Shown: piece by piece, positions 53,469 through 63,462 of the stretch
Numbering within the stretch: position 1 is the stretch's first letter
Layout: the number at the start of each line of letters is the position of its first letter
Source: Clostridiales bacterium
Lineage (GTDB): Bacteria; Bacillota; Clostridia; Christensenellales; CAG-917
Direction of reading: 5' to 3'
Assembly: GCA_022009995.1 (NCBI GenBank)
Contig: CP091734.1
Coordinates: 1,302,001 to 1,366,000 of the forward strand
DNA length: 64,000 bases
Notes under the pieces: model-generated
Database searches by the model: none
What the model was told of the DNA's origin: nothing
Seen by the model: only the letters and a program-made list of their open reading frames with translations
Made by a program: the position numbers and the translations under genes

Positions 53469-55180
53469 ATGAGGTACAACGTGAAAAAGAAGGAAAAACA
53501 GGTGGCTGTCCCCGGCGACGCGAACTATATCGTGCCCGAAGACAGAGTGCCGCTTAAAGAGAAAATTTGTTACGGCATAGGCGGTCTTATGGACGGCGGC
53601 GGCGTTGCGCTGATGTCGTGTATTCTTGTCAAATACATGACGACGATGGGCATTCCGATGAAAATCGCGACGACGATATTTATGATTGCGAAGTTGTGGG
53701 ACGCCGTTACCGACCCCGTGATGGGCTTTATCAGCGACAACACGCGCGGCAGATGGGGCAGACGCAAGCCGTATATGTTTGCAGGCGGCATTTCGATTAT
53801 CGTGTCGATATTCCTGCTGTTTATGCCCGTGAAAGACTGGGGCGTTTCGACAAACGGATTTATCGCGTATATGCTTATAATGTATTTATTATGGAACACT
53901 TGTTCGACGTTGTCGCAGGTTCCGTACTGTTCGATGTCAAGCGACATATCTCCGTCCTTCCGTGAAAGAAACAACGCCAACACGGTGAAACTTATCTTTA
54001 CCGCCGCGGCTTCGGGGCTTGCATACGTATTGCCGCTTTTGTTTATCGAATCATTGATTTCCGCAGACGGCTGGCTGTTCATGCCGCACATCAATACGAC
54101 GGAATTCTGGCTTTCGATCTCGATTATTTCGGCACGCTTTTCGGCGGTGGGCTTATAATTTGCTCGATTTTAGTAAAAGAGCGTATCAAACCCACGACGG
54201 CGGTTGAAAAATTCAATGCAAAACAATTTGTAAAAAGCTACGCAAAACCTTATAAAAACAGGTCGTATCGCTGGCATATCGTGATGTACGTTTCGGCGTT
54301 TGCCTGTATGGATATGATAAGCGCGCTTGCGGTATTTTATGCAACAGACGTGTGGCACGGCGAGAAACTTTTCGGCATGGATATTTCGTCGATGTTCATT
54401 ATCGCGCCGCTTATGGTTGCGGCTGTCGTAATGTTCCCGCTGGCTCGCAAAATGATGGACAAGAAGAGCAAGCAGTTCGCATTCCGCATGGGGCTGCCGT
54501 TTTACATTTTCGGTGGCATAATGTTTGCGATTATGGAGCCGTCCTGGACGCCTCCGATTCTTATCCCCATCGTTGCGCTTATTATGGGCTTGGGCTTTGG
54601 CGGCGCGCAGATGATGCCGTGGATTATATTCCCCGATACCGTCGACGTCGGCGAAATGGCGACGGGCGACCGCTCAACCGGCACGTACAGCGGCATGATG
54701 ACGCTTGCAAGAAAGGTCGGCGGCGCGCTTGCGGTCGGCTTGGTCGGCTGGATTCTCGGCTGGTGCGGATATAAGGAAAACAACACCGGCGACACGACGG
54801 TTTATATTCAGCAGTCGGACACCGCATTGCTTGCAATAAGGCTCGTTATGGGTATCACGGTTGCCGTGCTTATCGCCATTGCGCTTTACGCGTCGTTCAA
54901 GTATAAGGTTGACAACAAGAAACTTGCAAGAATAAGATATTTCATCGACGCAAGGAAGAAAGGCGTCACTCTGAACGACGAAGAAACCGCGGAAAGGGAC
55001 GCGCTTGTCGCCGAACTTTACGGCAAAGTCGATGAAAAAGACGTCGTTGTTCCGCAGGTTCTGGACGATGAAGGAAACGTTGTCGAAGTAAGCGACGAAA
55101 GATTGACGAAGAGTTCGGAAGCGCGTTCGGCACCGTTGAAAACGACGAATCCGAAAATGACAAAAATTGAACGAAAATGA
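53469..55180 (+). CDS. GPH-family sugar:cation symporter, frameshifted
   Basis: About 570 aa, major facilitator of the glycoside-pentoside-hexuronide family (MelB/XylP type), probably a Na+- or H+-coupled sugar importer. Family stretches: DAVTDPVMGFISDNTRGRWG (about 80), RRKPYMFAG, YCSMSSDISPSFRERNNANT (about 155), DYFGTLFGGGLIICSILVKE and IIFPDTVDVGEMATGDRSTG (about 390). About 90 residues of charged cytoplasmic tail follow the last helix. A one-base slip near 54118 splits it; the tail may hold another near 55105 (TKEFGSAFGTVENDESEN, stop 55170). As read, the stop overlaps the next ATG (ATGA). A GTG at 53481 with GAGGT is an alternative start. Confidence 0.85.
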
Positions 55181-56205
55181 ACGCAAAAATCGAAAATATC
55201 AACGGAATTACAAATATTACGAAGAAAAAAGGTGTGCCGCTTAAAATTTTGCAGCTAACGGATATTCACATCGGCGGCTCGTTTTCGACAAGAAAAAAAG
55301 ACGAACTCGCGCTTCAAGCGGTTGAAAAAATCGTGAACGCCTCAGACGCTGATTTCGTCGTCGTTACGGGCGATATGGTGTACCCGATTCCCTGGCTTTT
55401 GCAGGGCAGTTTCAACAACCTCAAATCCAGCAAAAAATTCGCCGCCTGTATGGAAAAACTCGGAAAACCCTGGACGGTGGTTTTCGGCAATCACGACAGC
55501 GAAGTCTGGGCGACGGCAAGCAAGAAAAAGATCGGCGATTTTTATGCGTCGTGCAAGAATTGTTATTTTTCCCACGGCGACGAAAACCTGACGGGCGACG
55601 GAAATTATCATATCCCCGTGCTGAACGAAGACGGCACGTTCAACACCGTGCTTATGTTTATCGACAGCAACGCCTATCTTACCTGGAGCTTTTTCAGCGG
55701 TTTCGATATTATTCACGACGACCAGATCGAATGGTATAAAAACACGATTAAAATTATCGGCGCGGAGTGCGGCAAAAAACCCGAAGAAGTAAATTCGCTT
55801 GCGTTTTTCCATATCCCGCCAAAAGAGTTTCGGGAAGCGTGGGAGAAGTTTTATCGCGGCGACACGAGCGTAATTTATCATCACGGATTCGTCGGTGAAA
55901 AGGACAATTATTTCGGATACCCGAAGACCGTCGAGGGCAAATTTTTCAACGAAATGGTAAAGTTCGGAAGCTGCAAAGGCATGTTTATGGGACACGACCA
56001 TCTGAACACGCTTTCTTTGACTTATAAGGGCATCCGCCTGACGTACGGAATGAGCGTCGATTATCTTGCATATAAGGGCATCGACAAACGCCATACTCAG
56101 CGCGGCGGCACGATTATCGAAATTTACGACGATGGCACGTTCGACACGAAAATGCTCCCGCTTGACGATATCGAGCATAAATCCTTTTTTGAAACGGGCA
56201 GATAG
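55177..56205 (+). CDS. Calcineurin-like metallophosphoesterase
   Basis: 342 aa dimetal phosphoesterase. Motif order is complete: LQLTDIHIGG (DxH, about residue 26), VVTGDMVYP (GDxx, about 63), VVFGNHDSE (GNHD, about 98), LAFFHIPPKEF (H, about 208) and MGHDHLNTL (GHxH, about 270). No signal peptide or membrane helix, so a cytoplasmic enzyme acting on a phosphodiester or phosphomonoester. It overlaps the symporter by 4 bp and is co-transcribed with it. Confidence 0.88.
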   Translation: MNAKIENINGITNITKKKGVPLKILQLTDIHIGGSFSTRKKDELALQAVEKIVNASDADFVVVTGDMVYPIPWLLQGSFNNLKSSKKFAACMEKLGKPWTVVFGNHDSEVWATASKKKIGDFYASCKNCYFSHGDENLTGDGNYHIPVLNEDGTFNTVLMFIDSNAYLTWSFFSGFDIIHDDQIEWYKNTIKIIGAECGKKPEEVNSLAFFHIPPKEFREAWEKFYRGDTSVIYHHGFVGEKDNYFGYPKTVEGKFFNEMVKFGSCKGMFMGHDHLNTLSLTYKGIRLTYGMSVDYLAYKGIDKRHTQRGGTIIEIYDDGTFDTKMLPLDDIEHKSFFETGR

Positions 56206-56309
56206 TTTTCGGTTTTCATCGCTTGTTTTTTGACAAAATAAAAGGAAAAACGGTGAAATTATCCGATTATTTTGAAAAAAATTCAATATTTCGTAACAAA
56301 ATAGTATTA

Positions 56310-56334
56310 AACGTCGGGTTTACCGACGTTTTTT
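56310..56334 (+). terminator. Terminator after the metallophosphoesterase
   Basis: An 8-bp stem AACGTCGG/CCGACGTT, loop GTTTA, then six T's. Confidence 0.85.
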
Positions 56335-56370
56335 ATTATATGCGCGCAAAATAGTAATATCGTATATTTC

Positions 56371-56399
56371 TTTACTTAATTTTAAGTAAGTGGTATAAT
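56371..56399 (+). promoter_or_regulatory. Promoter with palindromic operator
   Basis: TTTACT (56371-56376), a 17-bp spacer and TATAAT (56394-56399). A perfect palindrome TTACTTAA-TT-TTAAGTAA (56372-56389) fills the spacer and overlaps the -35 box, as expected for a repressor site. Confidence 0.65.
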
Positions 56400-56438
56400 A
56401 TCAAAGTCATCAAAGAAACAAATTACCTTGGAGGCTTA

Positions 56439-59343
56439 ATGAAAAAAGTCCTTATCGGAGTACTGATTCTTATCCCGATTATTATCGTTGCGTCGGTACT
56501 TCTCACCACAAACATTATTTCCAAAAATTCATATCTGCCCGTCGACAGGGTGGAACTTAACGAAAATTATATCGAGTTTTCGCTTGACAACGGCAACACG
56601 ATCGACACGTTGAAAGCGACCGTTTATCCGCGCCTTGCGAAAAACCACAACCTTACCTGGTCAATCGAAGAACAACACAGCGACATTCCGTTCGTTTACG
56701 CAAAAGACGATCCCTGTCAGGGCTGTGCCGATTTGTCCGATAAAGAGCTGAAAGAACATATCGATACAAACCATATCGACATCGCAACGATCGACAACAA
56801 CGGCGTCGTTACGGTTTACGGCTACGGCTCGTTCATCGTGAAAGTTACGACGGAAGAAGGCAATAAATTTGCAACGTGCTCCGTAAAGGTCGTCGGCGAC
56901 AAGGTCACGAAGATCGAACTTATGCCGTACGGAAGCAGCAGCAAACTTTCCGAAAGACGTGATTTCTTTGGACAAGGGCGAAAGACTTCTTGTCAACCCC
57001 ATTTTCACGCCCGGCGGCGCACGCAATAAAACGGTTACCTGGAAGTCCGCCGACGAAAGAATCGTCGAAGTTGACAAAAACGGTATTCTTTCGGCAAAAG
57101 GCGCGGGCGAAACGACGATTTCGGTTTCTTCAAACGACACCGGCATCGGAACGTCCGTCAAAGTGAAAGTAAATAACGGTGTCTTCAAGGGTGAAAGTTA
57201 CTGCTATACCGCGGACACTGTCAACGTCAAAAAGTATATGAACGTGAGCGATTTCACGACTGCAAAGTCGCGGGTGGCACGCTTTCATCGGACGGAACGC
57301 TTATTTTTGAAGAAAACGCAACAGTCGCCACGGTTACCGTAAACGGCAAAACGTTTTCGGCAATCAAGGTCGACGCGCTCAGCGACGACGATATCGTTTT
57401 CAAAAACTACGATATCCTTCTTCAAAAACTTTACAACAAAAACGGCGACGAGGTTGAATATATCGTCAAACGCGGTCTGCCGATTTACCTTGAAGTCGTT
57501 TATCGCAATCCCGCAAAATCGGGCGTACCCGAGGTGGAATTCTCGTCAAACGATATCGTCCCCGGCTCGTCCATCGTCAATATCAAACAATATGACCAAA
57601 CCGGCAAAGAAAGTAACGTCGGAAATATCGCTATGATTGAGCCTAATAAGGAAGGCGATGTCAAAATTGTGGCGAAAGACAGAGCGACAAAGAAAACCTG
57701 TACCACGGTTGAACTCAAAGTCGTTACGCCGGTCTTTGCAATCAACCTTGCTTTGAACGCTACCGACGCAAAACGCGGTATCGCCGCCGAAACGGTATTC
57801 GGCAACAAGATTTTCAACGCCGATTGCACCGAAACTTTCTTTTATTCGTTCAATATGGACTTCAACTATCCGAAGGACGTTGACTTTGAAAACTTTGAGT
57901 TTTCGACTTCCGACGAAAGCATTGCCAAATTCTCGGACGAAAAGGGCAGTTACAACAAACTTGTCCTGAAAGAAATTCCCGCCGAAAGAAAGGGCTTAAA
58001 AACAAGGTAATAATTACCATAAAGGCAAAATATCCGATGTACGACAACATGCCCGTTGTCGCAACGTACGTGCTGAACGTCATCGACGGCTATACCGTCA
58101 GCAACGAAACGCAACTGAAAAAGGCGTTGCACGAGAAAAAAGAAAGCGTTGCGATTTACGTCAAGGATTCGACTGCCGGCGGCAAACTTGAAATTAGTGC
58201 GGGCAACGATACGGACGCGTCCAGAATCACTATGCAGGAAGGCACGAGCTTGTACGGCAACGGCTTTATCGTATGCTTCAACGAACAGGATATGATTGAC
58301 CGCAAAAACGATTATTTCAATGAATTGTTGAAAATCAAAACAAGCAACGTTCACGTCGAAAACACGATTTTGCGTATGGGATACAACGATCCCGAGGCAA
58401 AGAACGGGCTTCTACAATGGGATAAATCCAGAAGATGCGTGAGGATTCTGCACGAAATCGAGAATTACGACGATGAAACGAAAAACAACGAAATGATAAA
58501 CAACATCTCGTTCAGATACTGCATTTTCGAAAACGCAAAAACCGTCATGGAAATCGCTGGCGCGGACGTCAATATCGAAGGCTGCGTTTTCAGAAACTCG
58601 TCGGCGAACTCGTTGTTTATCCCGATGGCGGGCAACACCTCAACGTACGGAAGACTCCCTGCAAACGTTACGCTGAAAAATACCGTATTCACGCACAGCG
58701 CGCTTATGCCGATTTGCGTGGAGACGGATTTTGATAGGGATAAAAACAGAAAAGACGAAAGCGGCAATGTCGTCGGTTATCCCGAAGGCTCGACGTGGGA
58801 AGATATGAAAAAAACGGGATACAAGGATCACTTTATCAACGTTGAAGGCTTCCTTGATATTTACAACTGGATCAATATCGATGATTTTGCAACAACCGGA
58901 AACGGATTGATCCCGCCCACGGGCTTGGGAGACGCGCTTGATACCCTGATATCGCAGGAAGGCTCGAAAATTATTGCAAACGTTCTGTTGAACGATCAAT
59001 ATAAGGACGTAAGGCATACGATCAACAATCAGGAATACGTGCATCTCGGCATCGCCGTTCTCGGTATGACCTCGCCCGTTTCAGACGGCATTATACGCAA
59101 TTTTGAAAACGCCGGTTATTCAAGGCATCGCGTCGAACTTACGGATAATGTTCTTAGCACAATTCCTGCCTGGAAATTATTCGGCGCCGTGCTGAAACCT
59201 TACGTTCGTTATCCGCTGTACGTTTACAGCTATAAGGAGGGCAATTACCAGATCGGTCCCGATTCCGAGAAAAACTTGACTTCCAGGAGACGGGCGCGCT
59301 TTATAAAAACCTCAGAGAAGGAAGGTCGACAGGCTCGATTTAA
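56439..59343 (+). CDS. Large Ig-like/beta-helix surface protein, four frameshifts
   Basis: About 969 aa, probably membrane-anchored by an N-terminal helix (VLIGVLILIPIIIVASVLLT) that may be uncleaved. Several bacterial Ig-like (Big_2) modules follow: TVYPRLAKNHNLTWSIEEQ...TIDNNGVVTVYGYGSFIVKV (to about residue 155), then NKTVTWKSADERIVEVDKNG followed by ILSAKGAGETTISV, and further repeats to about 530. Residues 545-740 look like a right-handed beta-helix of the pectate-lyase type (SLYGNGFIVCF, VHVENTILRMGYN, NISFRYCIFENA, VNIEGCVFRNSSANSLFIP, VTLKNTVFTHSALMPICVE). No LPXTG signal is seen. Slips lie near 56950, 57268, 57995 and 59272; restored stop at 59341-59343. Confidence 0.75.
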
Positions 59344-59347
59344 GACT

Positions 59348-59939
59348 ATGACAAACAAGGAAAAAATGCTTGCGGGGCAGGTTTACGACCCCAACGACGA
59401 AGAACTCGTTTCCGAACAGTTTGAGTATCTCAACGCGATGAAAGCCTACAATGCTTTGCCGTACGGCGATAAGCGCGAAGAAGAGTATCTTAGGAAATGC
59501 TTCGGCGCGATCGGAAAACAACCTGTCGTGACGCAGCCGTTTTTCGCAAACTGGGGCGGCAAGCACGTTTTCATCGGCGATTACTTTTACAGTAATTTTG
59601 TCTTACGCTCGTTGACGACGGGAAAATCGAAATCGGCGACAACGTAATGATCGGACCAACGTTTCGATAATCACCGCGGGACACCCCGTGAGCCCGAAGT
59701 GCCGATTGAAAGGTCTTCAATACAACGCCGACGTGAAAATCGGCAATAACGTATGGATCGGCGCGGGCGTGAACGTATTGCCCGGCGTAACCATCGGCGA
59801 CAACTCGGTCATAGGCGCGGGGGCAGTCGTCACCAAAGATATTCCGTCCAACGTCGTCGCTGTCGGAAATCCGGCGCGCGTCCTTCGCGAAATATCCGAA
59901 AAAGACGAAATCTATTACTTCAAAGATAAAAAGTTTTAA
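59348..59939 (+). CDS. Maltose/galactoside O-acetyltransferase, two frameshifts
   Basis: About 197 aa left-handed parallel beta-helix (hexapeptide) transferase of the Maa/LacA type, moving acetyl from acetyl-CoA to a sugar. N-terminal Mac domain TNKEKMLAGQVYDPNDEELV; then FANWGGKHVFIGDYFYSN, the catalytic-His region IITAGHPVSPKCR and hexapeptide repeats IGNNVWIGAGVNVLPGVTIG, DNSVIGAGAVVTKDIP and VVAVGNPARVLRE. T and C losses near 59600 and 59657 break it. It starts 5 bp after the surface-protein stop, so they share a transcript. Confidence 0.9.
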
Positions 59940-59963
59940 GGAGAAATTTATAAGGAGAAACTT

Positions 59964-61293
59964 ATGTCGTACGAAAAAAAAGATTTGTATGCAAAACAAT
60001 TCTCGCGTATGTTGCAGTGTCCGACCATAACGGGTTGCGATCAGAAGCACTTTGACGATTTGCACGCAGTAATGTGGGAAATCGCGCCTGAATTTTCAAA
60101 GCTTCCGCGTTACAACGTCCGCAACAACGCAATGATTATCAAGTGGGAGGGCAAAAAACACGACCGTCCGCTGGTACTTATGGCGCATCAGGACGTCGTT
60201 CCCGAAGAAGATCCCAAAGGCTGGAAATATCCGCCTTACAGCGGCGCAATCGAAGAAGGTAAAATCTGGGGGCGCGGCGCGGTCGACTGCAAGTGCATGG
60301 TCTTCGGCAGTATGGTCGCCGCAAACGAACTCATAAACGAAGGCTTCGTGCCCGAACAGGATATTTATTTCTGCTATGGCGACGACGAGGAAAACTCGGG
60401 CGGCAGTGCGATTGCGGAAGCCAAATATCTTTCCGAAACGTTGGGAGTAAAACCCGTGCTTGTCATCGACGAGGGCGGCGGTATGGTTTCAAAAGAACCG
60501 TTCAAAAAATTCCTTGTCAAAAACGCGGGCGTTATCGGCGTTCAGGAAAAAGGCTTTGCCGACTTCAAATTCATCGCCAGAAGCAAAGGCGGACACAGCA
60601 GTGCGCCGCCCAAAAACACGCCGTTCGTGCGCCTTGCAAAATTTATTCTTTACAATGAAAAGCACAATATTTTCGACGTGAAAGTATTGCCCATTCTGAA
60701 AGAACTTTTCAAGGATCTTTCAAAAGCGGTAAAGCCCGTGCTTCGTCCGCTTGTAAAAAACGCATATCATATTTTGCCGCTTGCTCTTAAAGTGTTGCCT
60801 GACAGTCTTTCGTCACAGGTCAAGGCGTTTTTGTCCACGACGATGGTGTTCACGATGGCGGAAGGCAGCCACGCAAGCAACAATATCCCCGACGCGGCAT
60901 GGGTGCTTGCAAACCTTCGTTTCTCGCCGCAGGAAGGGCATGATAAGTGCATGAAAAAACTTGAAAAAGTCGCCAAAAAATACGATATCGAAATCGAGGT
61001 TTTGAACACGCGCGATGCAAGTCCCTGCACCGATACGAAGTCGGAAGGCTATAAATTCACCGTCGATATGATCAATAAAACGTACGGCGATACCGTCCTT
61101 GCACCTTACCTTATCGCAGGCGGCACGGATTGCAGATATATGCAGGACATTTGCAGCACGGCGCTTCGTTTCACCCCGTTTGGTAAGTCTCGAGGAACTC
61201 GGCGCGTGCCACGGCTACAACGAGCGTATCGGCGTCGATTCCCTCGCGCAAGGCGTTGACTTTTACAGAAACGTCCTTACAAACTTCAAATAA
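59964..61293 (+). CDS. M20 family metallopeptidase, frameshifted
   Basis: About 442 aa dizinc peptidase/deacylase of the M20/M28 clan, closest in look to carboxypeptidase/dipeptidase types. LVLMAHQDVVPEEDPKGWKY (zinc His and Asp, about residue 72), WGRGAVDCKCM (bridging Asp, about 103), FCYGDDEENSGGSAIAEAKY (catalytic Glu and zinc Glu, about 135), DEGGG, the GGHSSAPPKNTP dimer loop (about 210) and GGTDCRYMQDIC (about 387). One base too many or two too few near 61180 scrambles the end; the restored tail ELGACHGYNERIGVDSLAQG carries the final zinc His. AAGGAG site present. Confidence 0.9.
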
Positions 61294-61311
61294 AAAACAA
61301 CAAATCATACA

Positions 61312-61340
61312 AAAAATCCCGCAAATTTTGCGGGATTTTT
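61312..61340 (+). terminator. Bidirectional terminator
   Basis: A stem AAAAATCCCGCAAA/TTTGCGGGATTTTT with a one- to two-base loop region and T-rich flanks; it separates the convergent peptidase and amidohydrolase genes. Confidence 0.85.
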
Positions 61341-61358
61341 GTTATGTTTTATCAAAAA

Positions 61359-62655
61359 TTAAATCTTTTTTGTAATATCATCGAGTTCCTTTTCGATGGT
61401 TTCGTTGCGCTTCGGCAAGGGTTTGTCGATGACTTCGCCGCGGACGATAACTTTGTCCAGATCGCGCAGTGCCGTAAGGTCGTCAAGCGGGTTTTTGCTC
61501 ATCACTATCATATCCGCGCTTTTGCCTTCTTCGACGGTGCCGCACACGTTATCAAGTCCCATAAGTTTTGCGTTGTTCAGCGTTGCGACTGAAAGAGCGT
61601 ACGCGTTCGACACGCCGACGCATTTTTGGAAGAACACGACCTCGCGCCACATATTGTATTGCGTTGCGAACGGGCAGGAACTGTCCGTACCCATGCCGAG
61701 AAGTATGCCTTCGTCGATGCAGTTTCGCGCCTTTCGTCATATTGCTCACAACGATTTCGGTGTTGTACACGCAAATCGGATCGAGGAGCGTAATTGACGG
61801 ATCGAGCATTTTTAAGGGGAGCGCGGGGGAATAAGTAACGTCCATTGCGGAGTTCGTCGCCTTCATTTCGGCAGCCATTTCGGGGGTTAAGGGTGCGCCG
61901 TGTTCAACGGTATCGACGCCTGCCGCCGCCGTGATTTCAACGCCTTTGAAACTTTCGGTATGCGACGCAACGCGAAGACCGAGCTTATGCGCTTCGTCGA
62001 CGACCGCTTTGGTTTGTTCAAGGCTCATTTTGACTTCGCCGGGTTCGCCTTTGACTTTTGCGTCGATTACGCCGCCCGTGACGCAGATTTTAATGAAGTC
62101 GACGCCGCGTTCCTTGTTTTGTCTGACAAGCGCGCGCAGACCGTCAAGGGTGTCGGAAGTCATTGAGAACGTGCCGTCGCCGTGTCCGCCGGGAACGGTG
62201 ATTGCGGGGCCCGACACTTGAAGGCGAGGACCTTGCACTTTGCCCGAATTGATTTTATCGCGAAGGCGAACGTCGGAATATTTGAAGTCGCCGACGGCTC
62301 GCAGAGTCGTAACGCCGCTTAATAACTGTTGTCTTGCCGCGCTTTTTACAAGGGCGTCAAGGATTTTGTCGCCGAGTTTCGTTTTCACGATTTTCATCAC
62401 GAGTTTTTGTGCGCCGCCGCCCGAAATGACCTTGCTGGGCATACCCGTGCCGAAAAGGTGAACGTGGGGGTTTACAAGTCCCGGCGTAACGTATTTGCCG
62501 TTAAGGTCGATGACTTCGTATCCCGAAACGTCGGGTTTTTCGTCGTAAGATATTTTTGCGATTTTGTCGCCGTCAACGAAGACAGCGCATTTTTTGAAAA
62601 CGCTATCGGCGTATCCGTCCCACAAATTTGCGTTGATAAATACTTTTTTTGACAT
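61359..62655 (-). CDS. Amidohydrolase (imidazolonepropionase-like), frameshifted
   Basis: About 431 aa metal-dependent hydrolase of the amidohydrolase superfamily, near prolidase/imidazolonepropionase-like enzymes. VTPGLVNPHVHLFGTG (HxH, about residue 66), the likely carbamylated or metal-binding stretch FIKICVTGG (about 190), GLRVASHTES (His, about 228), GVDTVEHGAPL (His, about 252) and GMGTDSSCPFATQYN (Asp, about 320) give the metal set. C-terminal GTVEEGKSADMIVMSKNP is typical. The slip near 61727 lies between MTKGA and CIDEGILLG. ATG at 62655 follows AGGTGA. Substrate unknown, plausibly an N-acyl or cyclic amide taken up by the permeases upstream. Confidence 0.87.
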
Positions 62656-62673
62656 ATATATCACCTGTAAAAA

Positions 62674-63452
62674 TTATTTATTATCAAGTTCGTCGATAAA
62701 TTTATCGGTGTCTTCGGTGTCAAGCGCGACGTTGTTCGTTTCGACGTCGACCGCGGTTTTTTCGGGTTCGTTCTTGCCGAGCCAGCCTTTTTTGTACATA
62801 ATCCTTGCGACGCCGACGGTGAAGATCGCGACGAAGGGCACCAATATACTTATTATACTCTCAATTTTCGGAATTGCAATACATAACGCGACCATAAGTA
62901 TAACCGGCGGGAAAGCAATTTTCGGATTTCTTGAAACGTACACGACGGCAAGCGCGCCGAAGAGTGCGGGCAACAGGTAATCCGCCGCTTTTTGCGCCGC
63001 GGGTTTTGCAAGAAGGTCGGCAAGGGGCGTCGCCGCGATAAGGATAACGCCGATAATGATAACGAGAATCGTTACTATGGACGAAACGGCGGTCGAAACC
63101 GTTGCGATGATGTCGCCTTCGTCCGTGTTCGATTTTGCGTTTTCCGCGTCGATGCAAGACAGCGCGCAGGGCACTTTCAGGTTGGAAAGGTTGCCCGTAA
63201 CAAAACCGAGATAAATGCTGGTCGCGCCGAGAAGCGGGGTGTAACTGATAAACTCCACCGCGCCGGCAGCCCAGTAAATAAGGATACCCATAATGCCGAT
63301 ACCGACTGCCGAAGCCGTCGGCCACGCGTCAAACACTATCCCAGCGACAATGGGGAATACCATCATCATAACAACGGACACTATGCTCCAAATTCTGCCA
63401 TAAAAGTGAGTGTTTCGGAATACGATTTATTTTTTCTTGAAATGTTTTTCAT
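62674..63452 (-). CDS. Permease-like membrane protein, frameshifted
   Basis: About 259 aa with seven or so helices (VMMMVFPIVAGIVFDAWP, AVGIGIMGILIYWAAGAVEF, IVTILVIIIGVILIAATPLA, LLPALFGALAVVYVS). The loop GFVTGNLSNLKVPCALSCID near residue 110 looks conserved, and a 35-residue acidic tail ends the protein. The published-style short frame starts at 63381; a T lost near 63402 hides the real start MKNISRKNKSYSETLTF at 63452, which has AGGTG. I recall such proteins paired with DUF5058 proteins; transport is inferred from topology only. Confidence 0.7.
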
Positions 63453-63462
63453 AATGCACCTC

